Source of the DNA: Anaerolineae bacterium
GTDB lineage: Bacteria; Chloroflexota; Anaerolineae; J102
Assembly (NCBI GenBank): GCA_026992375.1
Contig: JALXAF010000134.1
Span: forward strand, 1 to 7,585
Direction: 5' to 3'
DNA: 7,585 bases
Shown: positions 1 through 5,478 of the stretch, one piece after another
Layout of the letters: the number at the start of each line of letters is the position of its first letter
Position numbering within the stretch: position 1 is the stretch's first letter
Position numbers and translations under genes: made by a program
Notes under the pieces: generated by a model
What the model saw: only the letters and a program-made list of their open reading frames with translations
Told to the model about the DNA's origin: nothing
Database searches by the model: none

Positions 1-483
1 GGCGCGGCCATTCGCACCGCGATCCAGCACGCCACCGGCGAAATCTTGCTGATCCAGGACGCCGATCTGGAGTACGACCCGCGGGATTATCCCTTGCTGC
101 TGCAGCCCATTCTCGAAGGCCGCACCCATGTCGTTTACGGCTCTCGCTTCTTGGGCGGCCCGCGCAAGGCCATGCTCTATCGGCACATGCTGGGCAACAA
201 ATTCCTCACCTTCCTCACCAATTTGCTTTACGATTCCATCCTCACCGACATGGAGACCTGCTACAAGGTCTTCCGCAAAGAGGTGCTGGATGGCGTGCCC
301 TTGCACGCCCGACGCTTCGAGCTGGAGCCCGAGATTACGGCCAAAATCCTCAAACGGGGATATCGCATCTACGAGGTGCCCATCAGCTACACGGGGCGGG
401 AGTATGAGGAAGGCAAGAACATCACCTGGAAAGACGCCTTCCCCGCCATCTGGGCGTTGATCAAATATCGTTTTGTGGATTGA
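1..483 (+). CDS. Family 2 glycosyltransferase, dolichol-phosphate-mannose-synthase type (C-terminal part)
   Basis: The gene enters from the left edge in frame 1 and ends at TGA 481-483; about 160 residues are visible. The acidic metal/nucleotide-binding motif reads IQDADLEYDP, the DXD-like site of GT-A family 2 enzymes. It is followed by VVYGSRF, TDMETCYKVFR and FELEPEITAKI, then EVPISYTGR and EGKNITWKDAF, a series typical of enzymes that move a sugar from a nucleotide donor to a polyprenol phosphate at the inner face of the membrane. The protein stops shortly after IKYRF with no C-terminal transmembrane pair, so it is the soluble, single-domain form of the family. A TTG at 46 is only an internal codon, since the frame is open upstream. 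The histidine kinase gene follows after 9 bases. The acceptor lipid and sugar cannot be read from sequence. Confidence 0.9.
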   Translation, partial: GAAIRTAIQHATGEILLIQDADLEYDPRDYPLLLQPILEGRTHVVYGSRFLGGPRKAMLYRHMLGNKFLTFLTNLLYDSILTDMETCYKVFRKEVLDGVPLHARRFELEPEITAKILKRGYRIYEVPISYTGREYEEGKNITWKDAFPAIWALIKYRFVD

Positions 484-492
484 TGGGCGGCG

Positions 493-1626
493 ATGCTCGG
501 GCTGGCGGCTTTCGGTCTCCTTTTGTTGATTGTCCTGGGCGCCTGGGCGTTGTGGGCTCAGACCCGGCGTCTTCGTTGTCAACAAGAGCTGGCCCGGGCG
601 CAACGCGAAGCGTCGGAGCACGCCCGGGCCCGGCGAGAGCATGTCGCGACGTTGGACGCGCTGGCCCAGGCGACGCCCCTCGCCCTTATCCTGCTAGATG
701 AAAACGGGCGTCTGGTCTGGCGCAGCCGCGCGGCAGTGGAGATTTTCGTCAGGGGACAGGTGGGGGCGGCGCCGATTTTTCTCTATCCAGCGCTTGAAAA
801 GACCCTGGAGCAGACGCAGGCGGACGGGCTGGAGCACGCCCGACAGTTCAATAGCGATGGCAGCGTCTATCTGATTCGCAGTTTCATGCTTTCGGGCCCG
901 CCGCGGCTGCTTGCCCTGACGGTGGAGGATGTGACCGAACTGCAGCGTCTGGGGCGCACCCGGCGGGATTTCGTGGCGAATCTCTCTCACGATCTGCGCA
1001 CGCCCATCGCCACGATTCAGTTGCTGGTGGAGACATTGCAGGAAGGCGCTGTCGAGAAGCCAAAAAAGCGGGAGAAACTGCTGGATAGCATCGCCGCGCA
1101 GACCTTGACCTTGCAGCAGATGGTGCAGGAGCTGATGGACCTGAGTCTGATCGAATCGGGGCGGATGCCCCTGCGCCTGATGTCGACGCCCCTTTCCCAG
1201 ATCGTCGAGCCCGCGCTGACGCGCTTCTCGGCCTCGATCGAACATCAGCAAATCCGTCTCCAACGAGCGTATGATCCCCATCTCACGGTGCTGGCCGATG
1301 TCGAAATTTTGCAACGGGTGCTGCAAAACCTGCTGCATAACGCCATCAAATTCACGCCCGAGGGAGGCGTCATCACCATCGGCTCCAGCGAATCGGAGGA
1401 TGAGGTGGTGATCTCGGTGCGGGATACGGGCCCGGGCATCCCCGCCGAACATCTGAACCGGATATTCGAGCGATTTTACAAGACGGACAGCTCGCGCAGC
1501 AGTGGCGGCTCGGGCCTGGGACTGGCCATCGCCAAACACATCGTAGAGGGGCACGGCGGGCGCATTTGGGCCGAGAGCGAGCCGGGCCAGGGGGCTGCTT
1601 TCTATTTTTCCTTGCTGCGCGGCTGA
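493..1626 (+). CDS. Membrane-anchored PAS sensor histidine kinase (PhoR/WalK-like architecture)
   Basis: This 377-residue protein autophosphorylates on histidine and would pass the phosphate to a response regulator not seen in the window. Residues 2-22 form one N-terminal membrane helix, followed by a charged, probably coiled-coil stretch (24-50). Residues 51-150 look like a PAS domain (LDALAQATPLALILLDENG at its start). The HisKA H-box is NLSHDLRTP with phospho-acceptor His166. The ATPase domain has the N-box LLHNAIKF (Asn283), G1 box DTGPG (311-315), F-box ERFYK (326-330) and G2 box GSGLGLAIA (339-347). All catalytic boxes are intact. There is no periplasmic sensor domain, so the signal is probably cytoplasmic or sensed through the membrane. 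The start ATG 493 lacks a strong Shine-Dalgarno sequence and lies 9 bases after the glycosyltransferase stop in the same frame, so the two are probably co-transcribed and translationally coupled. Confidence 0.93.
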   Translation: MLGLAAFGLLLLIVLGAWALWAQTRRLRCQQELARAQREASEHARARREHVATLDALAQATPLALILLDENGRLVWRSRAAVEIFVRGQVGAAPIFLYPALEKTLEQTQADGLEHARQFNSDGSVYLIRSFMLSGPPRLLALTVEDVTELQRLGRTRRDFVANLSHDLRTPIATIQLLVETLQEGAVEKPKKREKLLDSIAAQTLTLQQMVQELMDLSLIESGRMPLRLMSTPLSQIVEPALTRFSASIEHQQIRLQRAYDPHLTVLADVEILQRVLQNLLHNAIKFTPEGGVITIGSSESEDEVVISVRDTGPGIPAEHLNRIFERFYKTDSSRSSGGSGLGLAIAKHIVEGHGGRIWAESEPGQGAAFYFSLLRG

Positions 1627-1632
1627 AGCCGC
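1619..1632 (+). terminator. Small GC hairpin over the kinase stop codon (weak terminator candidate)
   Basis: GCGGC and GCCGC form a 5-bp stem closed by the tetraloop TGAA, which contains the kinase stop codon. No T-run follows, so an intrinsic terminator is doubtful; it may only slow ribosomes or protect the 3' end. Confidence 0.2.
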
Positions 1633-1652
1633 AGGTTGGGGATTTCCTGGGG

Positions 1653-1665
1653 ACGTTCGAAACGT
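1653..1665. promoter_or_regulatory. 13-bp perfect dyad upstream of the radical SAM promoter
   Basis: ACGTT-CGA-AACGT is a perfect 5-bp inverted repeat around a 3-base centre. It lies about 30 bases upstream of the -35 element in the short gap after the kinase gene, a usual place for an activator or repressor site. No regulator can be named, and a dyad of this size could be chance. Confidence 0.25.
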
Positions 1666-1694
1666 ATTGATGGAAGCGACCTCTTTTTGATATT

Positions 1695-1723
1695 TTGACA
1701 GAACGCATGTTTTGGTATAAAAT
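1695..1723 (+). promoter_or_regulatory. Sigma-70 promoter of the radical SAM gene, predicted leaderless
   Basis: A perfect -35 TTGACA (1695-1700) is followed after 17 bases by TAAAAT (1718-1723); the overlapping TATAAA (1716-1721) would give a 15-base spacer. Either places the transcription start at about 1728-1731, that is on the ATG at 1730. No Shine-Dalgarno sequence precedes that ATG, which fits a leaderless mRNA. Confidence 0.75.
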
Positions 1724-1737
1724 CAGAACATGAATTC
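1701..1737. promoter_or_regulatory. Two LexA/SOS-like boxes (GAAC-N4-GTTC type) overlapping the promoter
   Basis: Box 1 at 1701-1712 is GAAC-GCAT-GTTT and fills the -35/-10 spacer. Box 2 at 1726-1737 is GAAC-ATGA-ATTC and spans the predicted start site and start codon; with its flanks it is AGAA-N6-TTCT. Each matches the Gram-positive-type LexA consensus GAACNNNNGTTC at 7 of 8 fixed positions, and their centres are 25 bp apart. LexA of this specificity is known from Firmicutes and Actinobacteria, and to my knowledge Chloroflexi use similar boxes. Binding is inferred, not shown. Confidence 0.45.
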
Positions 1738-2641
1738 TGGTCATGCCCGCATCATCGAGATCGACGTCAAATCGGCGCTGAACAAGGTGAACAGCGCCCG
1801 CGCTCCCGACATGCGCTGGTCGCTAAACCCGTATCGGGGCTGCAAGCACGGCTGCATCTATTGCTACGCCCGCTACACCCACGCGTTTTTCGAGTTGGAT
1901 CCCGATGCAGACTTCTCCTCCACCGTGTTCGTCAAGCGCAATCTGCCCGAGGCCCTGCGCCGCGATCTGCGCAAACTGGGCTGGCCTCGCCCGCGCATCA
2001 GCATCGGCACGGCCACCGATCCCTATCAGCCCATCGAAGGACGCTATCGGCTCACCCAAACCGCGCTGAAAATTCTGCGCGATCAGCTCGCGCCCGCCAG
2101 TTTGATCACCAAAAACACCATGGTCTTGCGCGATGCAGACCTGATGGCGTCATTGCACCGGGCCGCGGGCTTCTCCCTCTGCATCTCGCTGATCACCGTG
2201 GACGAGGCCCTGGCCCGCTCCCTGGAGCCGGACGTTCCCTCGCCCGCTCAGCGGCTACGCGTGGTGCAAGAGCTGGCCCGGGCGGGCGTTCCCGTCAGCG
2301 TGGCCATCGCGCCCGTCATGCCGGGCCTGACCGATAGCGAAACGCAACTGCGCGACCTCATCCAGGCCATCTACGATCACGGCGGGCGGGTGGGTTATCA
2401 TCAGAGCTTCAAACTATACCCCGACACCCGCAAAACCCTGTTCGCCTGGCTGGAGCGAAAGCGCCCGCACCTGCTGCCCTGGTATCGGCGAACGTACGCC
2501 GCGAGCAGCGACGCGCCGCGAGCCTATGAACGGCGACTGGCCGCCCGCATCGCCCGCCTGCGCGCGGCCATCGCGCCCGGGGCCGACGCCCAGGCGCAGG
2601 CCGCGCCACCGGCCGCGGGCCAGCTCAGCCTGGGGTTGTGA
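1730..2641 (+). CDS. Spore-photoproduct-lyase-like / Rv2578c-family radical SAM protein
   Basis: This 303-residue enzyme belongs to the radical SAM superfamily. RGCKHGCIYCYARY carries the CX3CX2C cluster motif (Cys38, Cys42, Cys45) that binds the 4Fe-4S cluster activating S-adenosylmethionine. Around it are features of the SPL-like group: NPYRGC before the cluster, GTATDPYQPIE (93-103), LITKNTMVLRD (125-134) and an APVMPGLTD loop (194-202). Family members include spore photoproduct lyase, which repairs thymine dimers, and the uncharacterised Rv2578c-type proteins; this protein is closer to the latter and its substrate is unknown. An Ala/Pro-rich tail (about 279-297) ends in QLSLGL, resembling a sliding-clamp-binding motif. 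ATG 1730 is chosen because the conserved N-terminus follows at once and the promoter points to it. The gene stands alone between the kinase gene and a convergent gene. Confidence 0.88.
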   Translation: MNSGHARIIEIDVKSALNKVNSARAPDMRWSLNPYRGCKHGCIYCYARYTHAFFELDPDADFSSTVFVKRNLPEALRRDLRKLGWPRPRISIGTATDPYQPIEGRYRLTQTALKILRDQLAPASLITKNTMVLRDADLMASLHRAAGFSLCISLITVDEALARSLEPDVPSPAQRLRVVQELARAGVPVSVAIAPVMPGLTDSETQLRDLIQAIYDHGGRVGYHQSFKLYPDTRKTLFAWLERKRPHLLPWYRRTYAASSDAPRAYERRLAARIARLRAAIAPGADAQAQAAPPAAGQLSLGL

Positions 2642-2725
2642 TGGTCGCGAATGCAAAAATCCGCTGGATGTGTTTTGGACACACCCAAATCCGCTTTGGC
2701 GAAGCCAACGCGTTCAGTGCGGCCC
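2642..2725. other. Convergent intergenic gap with small hairpins and a direct repeat
   Basis: These 84 bases separate two convergent stop codons. AAATCCGCT occurs twice (2657-2665 and 2687-2695, 30 bases apart). Between them TGTGT/ACACA (2669-2683, 5-base loop) is a hairpin, and TTGGC-GAA-GCCAA (2696-2708) forms a second. On the minus strand a run of five T lies 9 bases beyond the first hairpin, so a weak bidirectional terminator is possible, but no textbook one is present. No coding region is seen. Confidence 0.4.
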
Positions 2726-4222
2726 CTAGAAGCCTTCCTCGACTAGCGTCATCTGGCCCGTTTCGTCGGGCTCGTAGCGCATACGGCCCTGGGGCACATG
2801 GCTGTCGATGACCAGTTGCCCGCTGTCCATCGCCTCCCATATCGCCTGGAAGGGAACCGCGCCCGGAACCCACTTTTCGGCGATGACCACGCCGTGCCCG
2901 GGCAGGATGGTGAACGCGATCTGACGAGGATCGTCGGGATTGAGCAGGCACTGGGCCCGGGAGAACGCGTCGCGCACGCCCTTGGCCTGGGCCTCGGTGG
3001 CGCATGAGACGATGAAATCGAAGTATTCGGGATTGAGCGGCGCGTATTCCACCAGCGATGGATCGAAAGACCGCACCCCGCGATGCCCGTGCAGCTTCGA
3101 GCGCACTACCGGAACTTCGGCTTCGATATCCCATTCGGGCGGGGCGATGGTGACGCGCGGCAAAGGCGTGTCCATGTCCATCATCTCCACTGCCTCGGAG
3201 GAGGGAGGATCATTGCGCTTGCCCTCTACATGCCGCACGATAGCTCCGGCCCGGCCCGGCCGCACGCCCACGATGATGGCCAGATCGTCCTCGGTGATAT
3301 TGTCTTTATCCACCGGGCGGGCGCTGCCGGTGACAGTGGCGATGAGCCCGTTGATGCGCGGCTCCCAGGTGCCAAAACACCCCTCGCTGTACTGGCTGGC
3401 CACCGCATCCTGCACTGCGGGCACCGCCACCAGATCATTGATGCGCACCATCTCGGTGAAGAATTTGCGCTTGCCCAGCTCCAGCGCGGCAAAGCGCATA
3501 GCCTTGGGTGCGGGCCAAGAGAACCATTCCTCATAAGGGATGGGATCGCCCACAACCTGATGATCGGTGACTTCGCGGGTGCTGACGGTGGTCGTCAGGC
3601 GCAGCGCGATGTCATGGTAGAAAAGCATGGGATCGTCCCCGTTGACGCTCTTGGGGTAGGCCCCCACCAGATCGAAATGATAAACGTATTCAGGCTTATC
3701 GTCTCCCACCACCAGCAGCACGCGCAGCCCCTTGGCCTGAGCCTGCACCCGTCGTTGCAGCGCCAGAATAGGCCCGCCGCGACGTCCTTGCTCGAAAAGC
3801 ACGCGATAAGCCTCGGGCGCCAGGCCCGGGAAGTCATAATCCGCCGGATCGGGCGGCTCTTTTTCCAGCACCTTTTCCAGATAATCCAGGTCCGCTTGCA
3901 GTTGCTCGGGCGTGACATGCACCAAGGTGTAGACTGCATCCGGGTTTTTCGAAAGTTTGAATCGACGCCGGGCGGTGAGCACCAGGGATTGCCGCCAGTT
4001 GAGCGGGACGCCATAAGGCGCGGTCGTCAGCAGAATATCGGTCTCGTCTGTAGGGACGTCCTGCACTTCGTGGCCCAACAGGCGAAAACTCTGCAAGATG
4101 CCCTGCGCGGTTTCCTCCAGCACAGGATCCATCGGGCCGGGAACGAAAGCGACCTTGAGATGCTTCAATCCTGAATGGAGATGTTTATTGAGGTTGATGG
4201 TGATTGGGAGCGAATCGGCCAT
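2726..4222 (-). CDS. Uncharacterised 498-residue soluble protein, function unknown
   Basis: I do not recognise this family. The 498-residue protein has no signal peptide or membrane segment and reads as a cytoplasmic enzyme or binding protein. Residues 22-70 (KVAFVPGPMDP, then alternating helix and strand up to DILLTTAPYG) look like an alpha/beta Rossmann-type start. A second strand-rich block begins at LRVLLVVGDDKPEYVYHF (166-183). The densest motif-like region is SQYSEGCFGTWEP (277-289) followed by GLIATVTGSARPVDK (292-306) and LAIIVGVRPGRAGAIVRH (314-331); Cys282 there is a candidate active or metal site, with Cys407 and Cys425 the only other cysteines. The C-terminal part (about 398-498) contains FDFIVSCATEAQAKGV and GHGVVIAEKW. 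The start ATG 4222 has GAGG six bases upstream. It has its own promoter behind the OsmC gene, and converges on the radical SAM gene. A sugar-isomerase-like fold was considered but is not supported. Confidence 0.85.
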   Translation of the reverse strand: MADSLPITINLNKHLHSGLKHLKVAFVPGPMDPVLEETAQGILQSFRLLGHEVQDVPTDETDILLTTAPYGVPLNWRQSLVLTARRRFKLSKNPDAVYTLVHVTPEQLQADLDYLEKVLEKEPPDPADYDFPGLAPEAYRVLFEQGRRGGPILALQRRVQAQAKGLRVLLVVGDDKPEYVYHFDLVGAYPKSVNGDDPMLFYHDIALRLTTTVSTREVTDHQVVGDPIPYEEWFSWPAPKAMRFAALELGKRKFFTEMVRINDLVAVPAVQDAVASQYSEGCFGTWEPRINGLIATVTGSARPVDKDNITEDDLAIIVGVRPGRAGAIVRHVEGKRNDPPSSEAVEMMDMDTPLPRVTIAPPEWDIEAEVPVVRSKLHGHRGVRSFDPSLVEYAPLNPEYFDFIVSCATEAQAKGVRDAFSRAQCLLNPDDPRQIAFTILPGHGVVIAEKWVPGAVPFQAIWEAMDSGQLVIDSHVPQGRMRYEPDETGQMTLVEEGF

Positions 4223-4232
4223 GAACTGCCTC

Positions 4233-4252
4233 GTCAGGAATGGTCAGGAATG
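4233..4252. repeat. Perfect 10-bp tandem duplication in the leader of the 498-residue protein gene
   Basis: GTCAGGAATG occurs twice head to tail, directly upstream of the Shine-Dalgarno sequence of the leftward gene. It may be a replication-slippage duplication or a doubled binding site in the mRNA leader. Confidence 0.6.
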
Positions 4253-4270
4253 TCTTAATGGTAAAACACC

Positions 4271-4295
4271 GGATGCGATGAGATGGTGCGCATCC
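4271..4295 (-). promoter_or_regulatory. 7-bp dyad at the transcript start of the 498-residue protein gene
   Basis: GGATGCG (4271-4277) and CGCATCC (4289-4295) are a perfect inverted repeat with an 11-base spacer. The predicted leftward transcription start is about 4295, so the dyad covers roughly +1 to +25: either an operator for a repressor or a hairpin at the 5' end of the mRNA. Confidence 0.5.
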
Positions 4296-4301
4296 TATGT
4301 G

Positions 4302-4310
4302 ATTATACCA
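4302..4310 (-). promoter_or_regulatory. Extended -10 promoter for the 498-residue protein gene
   Basis: The minus strand reads TGG-TATAAT: a perfect -10 hexamer with the TGN extension. No recognisable -35 lies 17-18 bases upstream, which is usual for extended -10 promoters. It sits against the stop codon of the OsmC-family gene and gives a leader of about 73 bases. Confidence 0.6.
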
Positions 4311-4312
4311 GA

Positions 4313-4723
4313 TTACGCCGACTCTGGCGGGAATATCTGATAGCTGTGGGTGATCTGCGCTGTTTTTCCCAACATGGCTGAAGCGGAGCAGAATTTCTCC
4401 TCCGAAAGTTGAATCGCCCGCTCCACCTTGTCCGGCTTCACATCGCCTTTGATGATGTATTCGATGTGGATTTTGGTGTAAACCTTGGGGTGTTCGCTGG
4501 CCCGTTCGCCCGAAACGTTGACCGTGACGCCTTCGACGGGCTGACGCTGTTTCTGCAGGATGAGCACCACATCCACCGCGGTGCATCCAGCCAGCCCGTG
4601 CAGCAGCAGATCCATGGCTCCAACGCCTTCCTGTCGCTTGCCGTCAATGGTGAATCTGTAGCCTCCGGGCGTGACCGCCTCGAATTTCATTCCGCTGATC
4701 CAGTTGACAGTGGCTTCTGGCAT
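4313..4723 (-). CDS. OsmC/YhfA-family thiol protein
   Basis: OsmC-family proteins are dimeric cytoplasmic thiol peroxidases that reduce organic hydroperoxides with a pair of cysteines. This 136-residue protein has both: Cys47 in HGLAGCTAVDVV and Cys112 in SEEKFCSASAML, matching the YhfA-like subgroup, whose exact substrate is not established. The N-terminal strands (TVNWISGMKFEA, then GYRFTIDGKRQ) and the middle KVYTKIHIEYII also fit the family, and the length is normal. The start ATG 4723 is chosen over an upstream in-frame ATG at 4810 because GGAG lies eight bases before it, the family N-terminus begins here, and the longer version would run through a palindrome. It lies 180 bases downstream of the methyltransferase gene, so it may be the tail of that operon or separately transcribed. 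Confidence 0.9.
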   Translation of the reverse strand: MPEATVNWISGMKFEAVTPGGYRFTIDGKRQEGVGAMDLLLHGLAGCTAVDVVLILQKQRQPVEGVTVNVSGERASEHPKVYTKIHIEYIIKGDVKPDKVERAIQLSEEKFCSASAMLGKTAQITHSYQIFPPESA

Positions 4724-4903
4724 GAGACTAACTCCGTTTTTTGTGTGTGGGATTGTGTGGGTGTGGGATGAAAGCCGTGATTCGTAATGCGTGAGGTCGT
4801 CACGCATCACGAATCACGCATTACAGGATTGTCTTCCCGCGCCGCCTTGGCCACGAGGCATTTTCATCGGTATCAGCGAACCGTTGCTCGTGTCGCCTGC
4901 TTT
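4724..4903. other. Non-coding gap between the methyltransferase and OsmC genes
   Basis: These 180 bases hold a GT-rich tract (about 4735-4770, CA-rich in the leftward mRNA, with GTGTGGGAT twice, at 4745-4753 and 4761-4769), the heptamer palindrome at 4776-4825, and a nested inverted repeat at 4852-4892 (outer CACGAG/CTCGTG, inner CGGT/ACCG). No clear promoter for the OsmC gene was found; TGTAAT just before the palindrome is a possible -10 but has no good -35. Confidence 0.6.
4776..4825. repeat. Heptamer-built palindrome (intergenic repeat element)
   Basis: An 18-base arm (4777-4794) pairs with 4800-4817 at 17 of 18 positions around a 5-base loop. Each arm is made of 7-base units: CGTGATT, CGTAATG, CGTGAGG on the plus strand, and TGTAATG, CGTGATT, CGTGATG, CGTGACG on the minus strand. 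This resembles short tandemly repeated heptamers and REP-like palindromes that are dispersed in some bacterial genomes. Confidence 0.75.
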
Positions 4904-5476
4904 TTATTTTGTCAAAACGATTTGTGCGTTGATGTTTTCGGTGGTGATGGTGACGAGCCGCGCGCCATGGCGGGCGAAGAGCGCCGCCATCTCGGGCGGG
5001 GCGATGAAGTTCGTTTGCATCAGCGCCGCTTTCTCAAGAATGGCGATGAGTTTTGTTCCCCGTGTGCGCAGATCCGGCTCTTCGATGACCAGACGCCCGC
5101 CCGGCTTCAGCACCCGCACCAGTTCCTGCGCGGCCAGCTCTTGTCGGGCGAAGTGATGAAACGCGTCCACAATGAGGATGCGCTGGATGCTCTCAGTGGC
5201 GAAGGGCAGCTGCTCGGCCAGCGCCCGCACGCCCGGCAACTGCTTCTCTCGAGCGGCTTTCAGCATCGCGGGCGAGGGATCGACGACGATGACCTTCACG
5301 CCCGCCGCGGCCAGATGCTGCGCCACCCGGCCCGTGCCGCCGCCGATGTCCAGCAGCAGATCGCCCGGCCGCGCATCCAGGTGCTGCAGGAGCAAATCGT
5401 GGCGCATCGAGCCGAACACCTTGTCATAAAAAGGTGCGATGAGATTGAAGTGGCCGTGTCGGTTGCGGATTTTCAT
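4904..5476 (-). CDS. Small class I SAM-dependent methyltransferase (UbiE/MenG-like)
   Basis: This 190-residue protein has the class I Rossmann methyltransferase signature: motif I LLDIGGGTGRVA (41-52) for the S-adenosylmethionine loop, VIVVDPSPAML (62-72) with Asp66 for the ribose, LPFATES (90-96), IVDAFHHF (102-109) as motif IV, and RVLKPGGRLVIEEPDL (121-136). The opening HFNLIAPFYDKVF is like UbiE/COQ5-type enzymes, but this group methylates many small molecules and the substrate cannot be called. It is shorter than UbiE (about 250 residues). The ATG lies 2 bases after the stop of the MFS gene with no Shine-Dalgarno sequence, so translation is almost certainly coupled. The TAA stop sits in a run of A on the coding strand. 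Context with a transporter suggests it modifies the compound that is exported, which is inference. Confidence 0.88.
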   Translation of the reverse strand: MKIRNRHGHFNLIAPFYDKVFGSMRHDLLLQHLDARPGDLLLDIGGGTGRVAQHLAAAGVKVIVVDPSPAMLKAAREKQLPGVRALAEQLPFATESIQRILIVDAFHHFARQELAAQELVRVLKPGGRLVIEEPDLRTRGTKLIAILEKAALMQTNFIAPPEMAALFARHGARLVTITTENINAQIVLTK

Positions 5477-5478
5477 AA

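Noticed and set aside
694..1554. A 286-codon open frame on the minus strand inside the kinase gene
   Set aside because: It is antisense to an intact histidine kinase with all catalytic motifs; its translation has low complexity and no family features. Long antisense frames are expected in GC-rich DNA.
3083..4174. A 363-codon open frame on the plus strand opposite the 498-residue protein gene
   Set aside because: The minus frame is longer, has a Shine-Dalgarno sequence, a promoter and protein-like composition; the plus frame is rich in His, Gln and Arg without motifs and has no start signals.
4724..4810. N-terminal extension of the OsmC-family protein to an ATG at 4810
   Set aside because: The extra 29 residues would be encoded by the palindrome and GT-rich tract and have no homology to the family; ATG 4723 has a good ribosome binding site.
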